This document shows positions 24,911-33,913 of a stretch of 64,000 bases of DNA, one piece after another; position 1 is the stretch's first letter; the number at the start of each line of letters is the position of its first letter. The DNA is from Nonomuraea jabiensis. GTDB lineage: Bacteria; Actinomycetota; Actinomycetes; Streptosporangiales; Streptosporangiaceae. The stretch is taken from contig NZ_JACHMB010000001.1 of the NCBI RefSeq assembly GCF_014204795.1, positions 682,001 through 746,000 of the forward strand. The letters are read 5' to 3'. Below the pieces are notes generated by a model. The model saw only the letters and a list, made by a program, of their open reading frames with translations. It did no database searches and was not told the DNA's origin. The position numbers were made by a program, and so were the translations under genes.

Positions 24911-26578
24911 ATGCACGGTGAAGGCCAGTGGGGGGTCCCCGGCTACACCGAGATCCGAGATCTGGGCTCGGGTGCGTCCGGGCGCGTGGTCCTGGCCAGG
25001 CGCGACCACGACGGCGTCGAGGTGGCGATCAAGTACCTCAGCGACGAGCTGAAGACCGACATGGGGTTCGTCGCGCGGTTCCGGCACGAGGCCCGGCTGC
25101 TCGGCACGCTCCAGAGCCAGTACCACGCCCGGTTGATCGACTACGTCGAGTCCGGCCGGGGCGCGGCGATCGTCATGGAGCTGATCAACGGGGTGTCGCT
25201 GCGCGAGATCCTCAGGTCCGAGGGCCCGACCGGCCCTGAGGCGGCGCTGACCGTCCTCAAGGGCTCGCTCCAGGGTCTGGCCTCGGCGCACGCGCTCGGC
25301 GTCGTCCACCGCGACTTCAAGCCCGAGAACGTCATGGTCCAGGGCGACGGCACCAGCAAGCTCGTGGACTTCGGCATCGCCGTCAAGGCGGGCGAGGGCG
25401 CGAGCGCCGCGGGCACGCCGCCGTACATGGCGCCCGAGCAGTGGGCGGGCGGTCCTCCCGCGCCCCCGACGGACGTGTACGCGGCGACCGTCGTGTTCTT
25501 CGAGTGCCTGACCGGCACCCGGCCCTTCCGTGCCCCCAACATCGCCGCCCTGGCCCGCCAGCACCAGAGCTCGCCGCCGCCGGTGGACGAGGTGCCCGCG
25601 CCGCTGCAGAGCCTCGTCGAGCGCGGCCTGGCCAAGGACCCGGCCCAGCGGCCGCCGTCCGCGGAGGCGTTCCTGACCGAGCTGGAGGCGGCCGCGGCCG
25701 CCGGGTACGGGCCCGACTGGGAGGAGCGCGGACGCCGCCGCCTGGCCGCGCTCGCCGGCCTGCTGGTCCTGCTCTTCCCGACCGCCCTGGACGAGCCCGC
25801 CCAGACGCAGACCTCGCTGGCCGAGACGCGGTTCCGCGATCCGTCGCGCGTCCTCGGCAAGCTGCCCGCGAAGATCGCCATCGGCGCGACCGCCGTCGGC
25901 GTGCTGGTGGCCGTGGCCGTGGTCATCGCCAACGCCTCGTCGGACGAGCCGGTGCTGCGGGCCCAGACCAGTACGTCCTCCCCGACCACGGCCGTGCCCG
26001 CGATGCCGGAGCCCGTGGAGAGCGAGGAGACCGAGGAGCCGACGCCCACCCCCTCGGCCGAGGCGACCACCCCGAAGGCGACGCCGACGCAGAGCGCCGC
26101 GCCGCCGCCCGTACAGCCGACCGCCACCACGCGCCCCACGCGGCGGCCGACGCGCAAGCCCACGCCCAAGGCCGTCTCCACCCCCGTCAGGACGCCTCCC
26201 AAGATCAAGAAGCCGACCGCCACCCCGTCTCCGGAGCAGTCCGAGATCACCGGCACGCCCCACGAGCCCGAGGGCGACAACCCGCCGACCACGGCCGCGC
26301 CCACCCCGACGCCTCAGGTCACCACGGCCCCGCCGACCCGGCCGACCCGGCCGGCCCCGACGCCCAGCCAGCAGCCCGGTGAGGGCGACGGCGGAGGCGG
26401 AGGGGAGGGAAGCGGGGGCGAAGGAGGCGGGGAGCCGTCCCCGGAGGAGCCCCGGCTCGATCGCGGGAGTGACGCGCAGGCCGCGCTGATCGCCTTCGGC
26501 CTGATGACGTCCGGCGCGGTTCCGGTCACACTTGCGGTGAGACGCCGTATGGCGGGACGCCACAGAAGGAAGCGCTGA
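24911..26578 (+). CDS. Receptor Ser/Thr protein kinase 2
   Basis: 555 aa, a paralogue of the kinase just upstream. Glycine loop LGSGASG, K41 (VAIKYL), HRDFKPEN (133-140), DFG at 153. A membrane segment near 320-341, a long PT/acidic linker (about 355-520) and a final hydrophobic stretch plus basic tail (ALIAFGLMTSGAVPVTLAV then RRRMAGRHRRKR), so the C-terminus may return to the membrane like a wall-anchored or twice-spanning protein. The start at ATG 24911 follows GAGGAGA. It lies 106 bp after kinase 1. Confidence 0.92.
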   Translation: MHGEGQWGVPGYTEIRDLGSGASGRVVLARRDHDGVEVAIKYLSDELKTDMGFVARFRHEARLLGTLQSQYHARLIDYVESGRGAAIVMELINGVSLREILRSEGPTGPEAALTVLKGSLQGLASAHALGVVHRDFKPENVMVQGDGTSKLVDFGIAVKAGEGASAAGTPPYMAPEQWAGGPPAPPTDVYAATVVFFECLTGTRPFRAPNIAALARQHQSSPPPVDEVPAPLQSLVERGLAKDPAQRPPSAEAFLTELEAAAAAGYGPDWEERGRRRLAALAGLLVLLFPTALDEPAQTQTSLAETRFRDPSRVLGKLPAKIAIGATAVGVLVAVAVVIANASSDEPVLRAQTSTSSPTTAVPAMPEPVESEETEEPTPTPSAEATTPKATPTQSAAPPPVQPTATTRPTRRPTRKPTPKAVSTPVRTPPKIKKPTATPSPEQSEITGTPHEPEGDNPPTTAAPTPTPQVTTAPPTRPTRPAPTPSQQPGEGDGGGGGEGSGGEGGGEPSPEEPRLDRGSDAQAALIAFGLMTSGAVPVTLAVRRRMAGRHRRKR

Positions 26579-26599
26579 GACGCGCCGGGGGGACGGCGG

Positions 26600-27934
26600 A
26601 TGAACAACCCTGGACACGGGATCGCCGGTTTCCGGCTCACTGAGCACACCTGGATGACCGAGCTCGGCAACTGGATCGACGCGATCTCGCCCGACGGCCG
26701 CAGGGCGGGGGCGCTGCTGTTCGACCCGAAGATCATCGGGCTGCCCGGCGTGCGCGACCGGGTGGTGCACGCGGTCATGACCGACCAGCGGCTGGTGCTG
26801 GGCGGGCTGACCGGGCTGATCCCGGTGGCCGACGTGGTGGCGGCGGGTGACCAGGTGTGGCTGCTCACCGCGCAGGCGGTCAGCCCCACCCTGTCCGATC
26901 TGCTCGCCGCCGGGCCGATCGGCCCCGCGGGTGCGGCGTCCGTGCTCGTGGAGACCGCCCAGACGCTCATGGAGCTGCACGCGGCGGGGGTCACGCACGG
27001 GTCCGTGCACCCGGGCACCGTGGTGATCACGGCGGAGGGCGCCGCGCTGCTGTCCGAGCGCGGGCTGTCCGACGCCATCCGCGGCCGGGTCGCGCCGCGC
27101 GAGCGGGACGCGGCCGGGTGGGCGTCGCTGGCGCGCGGGCTGGCCGCCTCGTTCGGATCGGGCCGGCCGGAGGCCGAGCTGTTCGAACGCGCCGCGGCCA
27201 CGGCCGGGACCCTGGGCCTGGCCGCCGCCCGCGACCTGCTCGCCGGCCGAGCCACCGGCCGGGAGGAGCTGGCGCAGGCCGCCCGCGGGAGGTCGGCGTT
27301 CGCCCAGTCGCGGGCGTACGCGCCGCCGCCCGTCCTGCCGCCCAGGGACGAGGGCGACATCGTCACCCTGCTGCACGTCCCGGGCCGGTCCTCGGGGCCG
27401 GTGCAGTTCGGGCCGGGGATCAGCACGCAGGAGCAGCGTCCGGAGACGACGGCCGAGCGGATCTGGCGGGCCGGGCGCGACCAGGCCGCCACCGAGCACC
27501 GTCCCGGCGTCAGGCTCGCCAAGGCCGCGCGGGCGCGGCGGCGGCGCACGATCACCTCCGCGGCCCTCTTCGCGGTCATCATGGCGGGGGCGCTCCTGGC
27601 CTGGTTCTACGCGGGGAACACGCGGGAGCTGGCGGTCGAGTCGATCGACGTGGTGGCACCGAAGAAGACCCAGGGTTGCAACAAGGCCGTCCTGATCACC
27701 GGGACGGTGGTCACCAACGGGGCAGCCGGCGAGATCACCTACGAGTGGCACAAGAACCTGGACAAGGAGGTCGTCAAGGGGACGCTGCACACGAAGGCGG
27801 ACCAGACGACGTACGAGGTGCCGCTCCGGTGGACGCTCCAGGGCCGGAGCAACGTCAAGGCCACCGCCACGCTGCGGATCCTGACGCCCGGCCCGGTCCG
27901 CAGCGACAAGGCCAGCTTCACCTACAAATGCTGA
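26600..27934 (+). CDS. Receptor pseudokinase
   Basis: 444 aa. The N-terminal 230 residues keep a kinase-like C-lobe order (LVETAQTLMELHAAGVTHGS then VHPGTVVITAEG) but the catalytic loop is HGSVHPGT instead of HRDxKPEN, and no glycine loop, Lys or DFG is visible. A basic stretch precedes one membrane segment near 317-337; the outer domain of about 100 aa has two Cys and a beta-sandwich look. Twenty-one bp after kinase 2, so probably co-transcribed. Likely a scaffold or regulator of the neighbouring kinases. Confidence 0.75.
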   Translation: MNNPGHGIAGFRLTEHTWMTELGNWIDAISPDGRRAGALLFDPKIIGLPGVRDRVVHAVMTDQRLVLGGLTGLIPVADVVAAGDQVWLLTAQAVSPTLSDLLAAGPIGPAGAASVLVETAQTLMELHAAGVTHGSVHPGTVVITAEGAALLSERGLSDAIRGRVAPRERDAAGWASLARGLAASFGSGRPEAELFERAAATAGTLGLAAARDLLAGRATGREELAQAARGRSAFAQSRAYAPPPVLPPRDEGDIVTLLHVPGRSSGPVQFGPGISTQEQRPETTAERIWRAGRDQAATEHRPGVRLAKAARARRRRTITSAALFAVIMAGALLAWFYAGNTRELAVESIDVVAPKKTQGCNKAVLITGTVVTNGAAGEITYEWHKNLDKEVVKGTLHTKADQTTYEVPLRWTLQGRSNVKATATLRILTPGPVRSDKASFTYKC

Positions 27935-27983
27935 CGCCCTCGCGACAATGCATATCAATGAGGTTCTTACTAATCTGGCGAAC

Positions 27984-29111
27984 ATGACCACGCAGACCCC
28001 CGCGGGCTGGTACCCGGACCCCTACGGAGAGCCCCAGCTCCGCTGGTGGGACGGCACCCAGTGGACCGACGCCCTCCACGCGCAGCAGCCCGGGCAGGGC
28101 GGGCCCCCGCAGCAGCCCTCCGGGCCGCAGCCGCAGCCCCCGTCGCAGCCCCCGTCGCAGCCACAGCCCCAGCAGCAGGCACAGGGGCCGTCGCAGCCCC
28201 AGTCGAGCCCCGACTGGTCGGCGACGCCCGCGAACCCCACGCTCCAGTTCGGCCAGCCGACCTACGGACAGGGGCCCTACGGCCGGCCGTCGGCGCCCAC
28301 CCAGTGGGGCGGCCCGCCGCTGCCCGGCGTGACCTACGGCCCGCCGCCCAAGCAGTCCAACCCGCTGCCGTGGGTGTTCGGGGGGCTGGCGGCCCTGGTG
28401 GTGGTCGCGCTGATCGTGGTGGCCGGCATCTTCTTCATCAACCGGAGCACCACGCCGACGGCGTCGCTGCCGACACCGGCCGACTCGTTCGGCCAGGAGG
28501 ACCCTCCGAGCCAGGAGCCCCCCTCCAACGACCCGCCCTCCCAGGGCGCCACCGAGCTGCCCCAGCCGGTCGGCGGCCGCGTCACCGACCCGCAGGCCGG
28601 CCTGTCCTTCGAGGTGCCCGGCAACTGGACGGTGCCCCAGTCCGCCCAGGTCAACGGCCCCAGCCCGGCCCCGACCCAGCAGCTGTGGTCGGCCGGGGTG
28701 CAGGCCGTCTCGCAGGAGAAGTACGACGGCGAGGGCGACTGGATCGGCAACATCTACACGGGCCTGCTCAACGAGCTCTATCCCTATTCCGGCGCCGCCG
28801 GCATGGGCGACACCGCCAAGGCGGTCTTCGTCGACTTCTCCACCAAGTTCTACCAGCTCAACCATGAGACCAAGGTGGTGGAGGACAAGGCGATGAAGAT
28901 CGGCGACAAGGACGCCTGGGTGCTGCAGTTCCAGCTCGACTTCTCCAAGGTCTCCGAGGAGAAGGGCTACAAGTGGAAGAAGGAGAACGGCGCGATCGTG
29001 CTCATGGACCGCGGCGACGGGCAGCGGCCGGCCATCCTGTATGCCTCCGTTCCCGACAATCTGGGCACGGACGTGCTGGCCAAGGTTCTCGGCTCGCTCA
29101 AGCCCGCCTAA
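27984..29111 (+). CDS. DUF2510 membrane protein
   Basis: 375 aa. The N-terminal DUF2510 motif GWYPDPYGEPQLRWWDGTQW (about residues 7-26) is followed by a Pro/Gln-rich cytoplasmic region, one membrane segment near 129-150 and an outer domain of about 200 aa (FEVPGNWTVPQSAQ at its start). DUF2510 is a cytoplasmic module found in actinomycete envelope proteins. Fifty bp after the pseudokinase on the same strand, so it may be a client of the kinases. The ATG at 27984 is preferred; 27948 is possible. Confidence 0.82.
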   Translation: MTTQTPAGWYPDPYGEPQLRWWDGTQWTDALHAQQPGQGGPPQQPSGPQPQPPSQPPSQPQPQQQAQGPSQPQSSPDWSATPANPTLQFGQPTYGQGPYGRPSAPTQWGGPPLPGVTYGPPPKQSNPLPWVFGGLAALVVVALIVVAGIFFINRSTTPTASLPTPADSFGQEDPPSQEPPSNDPPSQGATELPQPVGGRVTDPQAGLSFEVPGNWTVPQSAQVNGPSPAPTQQLWSAGVQAVSQEKYDGEGDWIGNIYTGLLNELYPYSGAAGMGDTAKAVFVDFSTKFYQLNHETKVVEDKAMKIGDKDAWVLQFQLDFSKVSEEKGYKWKKENGAIVLMDRGDGQRPAILYASVPDNLGTDVLAKVLGSLKPA

Positions 29112-29179
29112 TCAGTGGCACTAGGCTGGTGGGGTAACAAGCGGGCGGATTGCTCCGAGCCGCTGGGCGAGGAGAGCGA

Positions 29180-29773
29180 ATGAGTGACTTGCTGGTCTGG
29201 ATCGACTGCGAGATGACCGGGCTCGACCTGGGGCGCGACGCGCTCGTCGAGGTGGCGTGCGTCATCACCGACAGCGAGCTCAATCAGCTGGACGAGGGCG
29301 TCGACGTGGTCATCAAGCCGCCGCCGGAGTCGCTGGAGCAGATGTCGCAGGTCGTACGCGAGATGCACACCGCCTCGGGGCTCCTGCCCGAGCTGGCGGG
29401 CGGTGTGACGCTGGCGGAGGCCGAGTCGGTCGTGCTCGACTACATCCGGCGGCACGTCCCCGAGGCGAAGAAGGCGCCGCTGTGCGGCAACTCGATCGGC
29501 ACCGACCGCACGTTCATCTCGCGCGACATGCCCGGGGTCGATGCCTATCTGCACTACCGGATGATCGACGTCTCGTCGATCAAGGAGCTGGTGCGCCGCT
29601 GGTACCCTCGCGTCTACTTCGCGGCGCCCGAGAAGCAGGGCGGACACCGGGCTCTGGCGGACATCACGGAGAGCATCAGGGAGCTCCGCTACTACCGCGC
29701 GGCGATCTTCGTCGCCCAGCCGGGGCCCGACTCGGCGACCGCGAGATCCCTGGCAGAGCGTGTCAGCGGCTAA
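29180..29773 (+). CDS. orn: Oligoribonuclease
   Basis: 197 aa, DEDDh 3'-5' exonuclease that degrades 2-5-nt RNA and pGpG. Motif [12 protein letters not shown], motif II with [14 protein letters not shown], motif [16 protein letters not shown] carry the acidic residues and His. [14 protein letters not shown] is also conserved. Full length for the family. The ATG at 29180 follows GGAGAG. The tRNA-His gene lies 68 bp downstream, as in many actinomycetes. Confidence 0.97.
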   Translation: MSDLLVWIDCEMTGLDLGRDALVEVACVITDSELNQLDEGVDVVIKPPPESLEQMSQVVREMHTASGLLPELAGGVTLAEAESVVLDYIRRHVPEAKKAPLCGNSIGTDRTFISRDMPGVDAYLHYRMIDVSSIKELVRRWYPRVYFAAPEKQGGHRALADITESIRELRYYRAAIFVAQPGPDSATARSLAERVSG

Positions 29774-29841
29774 AGGAGTGGCGTAAAGACTCCCGAACCC
29801 CGCTACACTTTTCCTGTGCCACCACACAGGGGTGGTTCATG

Positions 29842-29917
29842 GTGGGTGTAGCTCAGTTGGCAGAGCGCCAGGTTGTGGTCCTGGATGTCGAGGGTTCAAG
29901 TCCCTTCACTCACCCCA
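29842..29917 (+). tRNA. tRNA-His (GTG)
   Basis: Cloverleaf: acceptor GTGGGTG/CACTCAC, D arm GCTCAGTTGGCAGAGC, anticodon stem CCAGG/CCTGG with loop TTGTGGT (anticodon GTG at 29875-29877), T arm with GGTTCAAGTCC and an encoded CCA. A G at 29841 can be the G-1 typical of tRNA-His, opposite C73 at 29914. Confidence 0.97.
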
Positions 29918-29926
29918 CGCGAGGCA

Positions 29927-29960
29927 CGGCCGGTCCTTCGGGACCGGCCGTTGTCGTTTT
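29927..29960 (+). terminator. Strong Rho-independent terminator
   Basis: CGGCCGGTCC-TTCG-GGACCGGCCG, a perfect 10-bp stem with a stable tetraloop, followed by TTGTCGTTTT. It starts 10 bp after the tRNA-His gene. Confidence 0.92.
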
Positions 29961-30076
29961 CTCCCAACAACGGCCCCAAATCACGACATTGCGAGTTATG
30001 CTCGCTGTCTACCGCTAACGCCGGAAGCACGGGGGCCATCGGCGATCTGACCGTCTGCGCGCCCCCCGGAGGCCGG

Positions 30077-30301
30077 ATGAGAGTCGACGACGCAGCGTTC
30101 GATAGCGTGTTCACGTCCCTGAGCAAGCGTGAAGCCGAGGTCATGGACCTGATCGCCACCGGTCAGTCCAACGGGCAGATCGCTCAACGGCTGTTCCTCA
30201 GCGAGAAGACGGTCAAGAACCACGTCAATCGCATCTACGCCAAGCTAGGGGTGGACTCACGGGTCACCGCCATCGGCCTGTGGCGGTCCCGCCAGGAGTA
30301 A
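30077..30301 (+). CDS. Lone LuxR-type HTH protein
   Basis: 74 aa, almost nothing but the GerE/LuxR domain: [40 protein letters not shown] and [10 protein letters not shown]. No receiver domain. Such small proteins bind DNA as dimers in actinomycete regulation of development or stress. The ATG at 30077 follows GGAGG. It sits between the tRNA terminator and NDH-2. Confidence 0.88.
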   Translation: MRVDDAAFDSVFTSLSKREAEVMDLIATGQSNGQIAQRLFLSEKTVKNHVNRIYAKLGVDSRVTAIGLWRSRQE

Positions 30302-30404
30302 CCCGCCTTCCGCGAGCCGGCCCGAGCCACCCGGCGGGCCGGCCGCGGGCATGCCGTCGCGGGCCGCCGGTTCCATGAGCACATTCGGGGGCAGACCCCA
30401 TGGC

Positions 30405-31625
30405 ATGGTTCAGAGACCGCGAGTCGTGGTGGTGGGTGGCGGATTCGCCGGGCTGGCCGCCACGAAGGAGTTGGCCAAGGCCGGAGCGCTGGTGACGCTC
30501 ATCGACCGCAACCCGTACGCGACGTTCCAGCCCCTCCTCTACCAGGTGGCCACCGCCAGCATGGGCAGCGCGGACGTGTCGTACCCGATCCGCACGTACG
30601 CCGCCAGGTGGCCCAACGTGCGGGCGCGCCGGGCCGCGCTGAGCAAGATCTTCCCGAACGAGCGGCGGGTGGAGCTCGACGACGGCAGCGGGATCGACTA
30701 CGACTACCTCGTGCTGGGCACCGGCGTCACCACCAACTGGCTCGGCATCGAGGGCGCGCAGGAGAACGCGCTGCCCATCTACTCGCTCGGCGACGCGGGG
30801 GTGCTGCGCCGGCGGTTCCAGCAGTACCTGGAGGACACCGCGGCGGGCCGGCGCGAGAGCGTGCACGTCGTGGTGGTCGGCGCGGGCGCGACCGGGGTCG
30901 AGATGGCGGGCACGCTGGCCGAGCTGCGGCGGCGCACGCTGCCGCTGACGCATCCCGAGATCAGGCCGGAGCAGACCAGCGTGACGCTGGTGGAGCGGTT
31001 CGACTACGTGCTGGCGCCGTACAAGCCGCGGCTGCGCGACAGGGCGGCGGCCGCGCTGCGCAAGCGAGGGGTGAACCTGCGGTTGGGCGCCACGGTGGCG
31101 TCCGTCGAGCCGGACGCCGTGGTGCTGTCCGACGGCACGCGGCTGCCCTCCGACGTCACCGTGTGGGCGCTCGGCGTCACCGCGCCCAAGCAGGCGGGCG
31201 ACTGGGGCCTGCCGCAGGGCAAGGGCGGGCGGATCACGGTCACGCAGGCGCTGAACGTGGCGGACCATCCCGAGATCTTCGTGGCGGGTGACCTGGCGGG
31301 GCCGCCCAACCCGCTCCCCCAGCTCGCCCAGCCGGCGATCCAGATGGGCGAGCACGTGGGCCGGCAGATCGTGGCGGCGCACCTGGGGCGGTCACCGGCG
31401 GCGTTCAAGTACCACGATCCGGGCATCATGGCCACCGTCGGCAAGGCGGAGGCCGTGTTGCAGCTGTCCAACGGGATGACCGTGTACGGGCTGCCCGCCT
31501 GGCTGGCGTGGATCTTCATCCACGTGGCGTACCTGCTGGGCGGGCGCAACCGCATGACCGTGCTGCTGAACTTCTTCTGGCGCTACTTCGGGCCGCGCCG
31601 CGCGGCCACCAGCGTCACGCAGTAA
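30405..31625 (+). CDS. Type II NADH dehydrogenase (NDH-2-like)
   Basis: 406 aa. FAD-binding VVVVGGGFAGLAATKEL at the N-terminus, second dinucleotide site VVVVGAGATGVEMAGTL near 155-170, and EIFVAGDLAG near 292 in the FAD-contacting strand. The C-terminal stretch (LAWIFIHVAYLLGGRNRMTV) is the amphipathic membrane anchor of NDH-2, which passes electrons from NADH to menaquinone without pumping protons. The ATG at 30405 gives the usual start; convergent with lat, overlapping by 11 bp. Confidence 0.9.
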   Translation: MVQRPRVVVVGGGFAGLAATKELAKAGALVTLIDRNPYATFQPLLYQVATASMGSADVSYPIRTYAARWPNVRARRAALSKIFPNERRVELDDGSGIDYDYLVLGTGVTTNWLGIEGAQENALPIYSLGDAGVLRRRFQQYLEDTAAGRRESVHVVVVGAGATGVEMAGTLAELRRRTLPLTHPEIRPEQTSVTLVERFDYVLAPYKPRLRDRAAAALRKRGVNLRLGATVASVEPDAVVLSDGTRLPSDVTVWALGVTAPKQAGDWGLPQGKGGRITVTQALNVADHPEIFVAGDLAGPPNPLPQLAQPAIQMGEHVGRQIVAAHLGRSPAAFKYHDPGIMATVGKAEAVLQLSNGMTVYGLPAWLAWIFIHVAYLLGGRNRMTVLLNFFWRYFGPRRAATSVTQ

Positions 31626-32889
31626 GAGCCTCCGACAGGGCCCGGAGGCCGTGGTCGACGTCGGCCTCCGGGATGTTCAGCGCGGGCCTCAGGCGGACGG
31701 AACGGGGCCCGCAGGGCAGCACCAGCACGCCGTGCTCCTCCCTGAGTCGGGTCACCAGCGCGTCCCGCTGGGCCTGGTCGGGCAGGTCGAAGGCGCACAT
31801 CAGGCCCCGGCCGCGGACGTTCGAGATCGACTCGGGGCGTTCGGCCTCCAGCTTGGTGAGGCGTTCGAGCAGGACGGTGCCAAGGGTGCCGGCGCGGGTG
31901 ATCAGGCCGTCGCGTTCGACGATCTCCAGGATGCCCCGGCTGCGGACCATGTCCACCAGGCCGCCGCCCCAGGTCGAGTTGATCCGCCCGCTCTGCTGGA
32001 ACACGTTGTCCGGCACCAGGTCGACGCGGCGGCCCGCCATGATCCCGCCCACCTGCACCTTCTTCGCGAAGGCCACCACGTCCGGAGCGAGGCCCAGCTG
32101 CTGGTACGCCCACGGGGTCCCGGTCGTCCCCCCACCCGTCTGGACTTCGTCAAGGATGAACAGGGCGTCGTACTCGTGGCACATGTGCTGCATGGCCTGC
32201 AGGAACTCGGGCCGCATGTGGTTGTCGCCGCCCTCGCCCTGGATGGGCTCCGCGATGAAGCAGGCGATGTCATGCGGATTCCGCTCGAAAGCCTCGCGGG
32301 CCTGGGCCAGCGCGCGCTCCTCGGCCGCCTCCACGTCTCCGAAGTGGATGGCGGGCACGTCGATCCGCGGCCAGTCGAACTTGGGGAAGCGGTCGGTCTT
32401 GCCCGGCTCGGTGTTGGTGAGGCTCAGGGTGTAGCCGCTGCGGCCGTGGAAGGCCTTGGTCAGGTGCAGGACCTTGGTGCCCAGGTCGCGTGAGCGTCCG
32501 GCGGCCTCGTTGCGGCGGCTCTTCCAGTCGAAGGCGGTCTTGAGCGCGTTCTCGACGGCCAGGGCGCCGCCCTCGACGAAGAACAGGTGCGGCAGGTCGG
32601 GGTCGCCCAGCACGCGGACGAAGGTGTCGACGAAGTCGGCCAGATGCTCGGTGTAGATGTCGGGGTTCGCCGGTTTGTTCCGGGCGACCTGGCCGAGCAG
32701 GAGGGCGAAGTCGGGGTCGAAGGCCGGGTTCACCCCGAGCGGGGCCGAGGCGAAGAACGTGTAGAAGTCGAGGTATCGGCGGCCGTTTCGGGCGTCGACG
32801 AGCCAGGAGCCGCGGCTGAGCTCGAGATCGAGCACGAGCCGGTATCCGTCGACGAGCAGGTGGCGGGCGAGGCGGGCGTGTACGTCCAT
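31615..32889 (-). CDS. lat: L-lysine 6-aminotransferase
   Basis: 424 aa, class-III PLP aminotransferase. DFYTFFASAPLGVNP, KAFHGRSGYTLSLTN, FILDEVQTGGGTTG and the PLP lysine in AFAKKVQVGGIMAG follow the Lat pattern (as in Rv3290c). It moves the epsilon-amino group of lysine to 2-oxoglutarate and yields piperideine-6-carboxylate. No beta-lactam genes are nearby, so lysine catabolism or a persistence role is likelier than cephamycin synthesis. The ATG at 32889 (MDVHARLARH) follows GTGGAG. Confidence 0.9.
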   Translation of the reverse strand: MDVHARLARHLLVDGYRLVLDLELSRGSWLVDARNGRRYLDFYTFFASAPLGVNPAFDPDFALLLGQVARNKPANPDIYTEHLADFVDTFVRVLGDPDLPHLFFVEGGALAVENALKTAFDWKSRRNEAAGRSRDLGTKVLHLTKAFHGRSGYTLSLTNTEPGKTDRFPKFDWPRIDVPAIHFGDVEAAEERALAQAREAFERNPHDIACFIAEPIQGEGGDNHMRPEFLQAMQHMCHEYDALFILDEVQTGGGTTGTPWAYQQLGLAPDVVAFAKKVQVGGIMAGRRVDLVPDNVFQQSGRINSTWGGGLVDMVRSRGILEIVERDGLITRAGTLGTVLLERLTKLEAERPESISNVRGRGLMCAFDLPDQAQRDALVTRLREEHGVLVLPCGPRSVRLRPALNIPEADVDHGLRALSEALTA

Positions 32890-32955
32890 GGAGACTCCAC
32901 GTGCGTCGGTCTGACCGGATGTTCCTCTTGAGGAACGCGGACATCTACGCAAAAT

Positions 32956-33498
32956 TTACGGCATACCTACCCCGTGAGTGAAGTTCTTCACACGGAACGA
33001 CAGAGCGATCATGGCGATGCCGTGCAGGATCGCGAAGATTCCGACCAGCCAGACGAGGCTGAGCAGTCCCGCACCCGGCCAGATGAGCAGCAGGATGCCG
33101 AAGATCAGCGACAGGATGCCGCCGATGATGAGCATCCATTCGTTGTCGATGGCCTTGCGGAGTTTGATGCCGGCGAGGATCTCCGAAACGCCGGCGAAGA
33201 TGGCCCAGAAGGCCACGACGTAGAGCAGAGCCAGTGACGTGATGCCCGGCCAGACAAATGTCGCGATACCGGCCAATATCCCGATAATTCCCGAGAAAAT
33301 CAGCCAAGCTCGCGACTCGGCCCCGTGCCGGAACCCGGCGAACAGCTCAGCCACGCCGCCGACCAGCGCGTACGCACCGAAGAAGATCACGAGCACGAGC
33401 AGAGTGATCGCCGGCCAGATGAGCGCCAGGATGCCGAAGATCAGCGACGCGAGGCCGCGTATGAGTAGAAGCCACCACGACCGTGTGATATCTCCCAT
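32956..33498 (-). CDS. HdeD-family membrane protein
   Basis: 180 aa with six hydrophobic segments in three repeated pairs (LIRGLASLIFGILALIWP, FSGIIGILAGIATFVWPGIT, IIGGILSLIFGILLLIWPGA). The repeated GI-xx-L-x-FGxxxLxWP pattern is typical of HdeD, a small inner-membrane protein linked to acid stress in E. coli. Start at 33498 (MGDITRSWW). Confidence 0.9.
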   Translation of the reverse strand: MGDITRSWWLLLIRGLASLIFGILALIWPAITLLVLVIFFGAYALVGGVAELFAGFRHGAESRAWLIFSGIIGILAGIATFVWPGITSLALLYVVAFWAIFAGVSEILAGIKLRKAIDNEWMLIIGGILSLIFGILLLIWPGAGLLSLVWLVGIFAILHGIAMIALSFRVKNFTHGVGMP

Positions 33499-33544
33499 AC
33501 TGGTCTGATTTCCAGGTAATGCCCGAAAACAGACCAGTGTGGGG

Positions 33545-33913
33545 TCAAATGTCGGTGATCCGCACTCCAACGGTGCCGGTGCTCCCCCTGCGGAGCCTGC
33601 TGCCGAGCAGCGTGATCCGCCCCAGGAGGCCGTACTTGCGCCGCAGCAGCCCGCGCACCCGCTCGGTCTCGGCCGCGTCGAGCACCACCGCCCGGCCCCT
33701 GACCGGCTCGGTCTTCAGCTTGCCCCGCACGTCGCAGCCGGCCACGCTGACCTCGGGATTGTTCCCGATCCGCTTGATCTTGCCGGAGTCGGCGACGGTC
33801 CAGAAGACCACCGCGTCACCGTCCTGCGCGACCCACACCGGGGTCGCGACAGGAGTGCCGTCCTTCCGGTACGTGGTCACCGAGATGTACTGCTCTGCCC
33901 CAAGGTTCATCAC
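33545..33913 (-). CDS. PPOX-class F420-dependent protein
   Basis: 122 aa, a flavin/F420-binding split barrel (ISVTTYRKDGTPVATPVWVA, VVFWTVADSGKIKRIGNNPE). Members of the TIGR03666-type group use deazaflavin F420 to reduce diverse substrates. Its ATG overlaps the stop of the upstream TrhA-like gene (ATGA), so they are translated as a pair. Confidence 0.87.
   Translation of the reverse strand: MMNLGAEQYISVTTYRKDGTPVATPVWVAQDGDAVVFWTVADSGKIKRIGNNPEVSVAGCDVRGKLKTEPVRGRAVVLDAAETERVRGLLRRKYGLLGRITLLGSRLRRGSTGTVGVRITDI

Noticed and set aside
31615..32889. lat as part of a cephamycin cluster
   Set aside because: No pcbAB, pcbC, cefE or other beta-lactam genes lie within the window. The neighbours are housekeeping genes.
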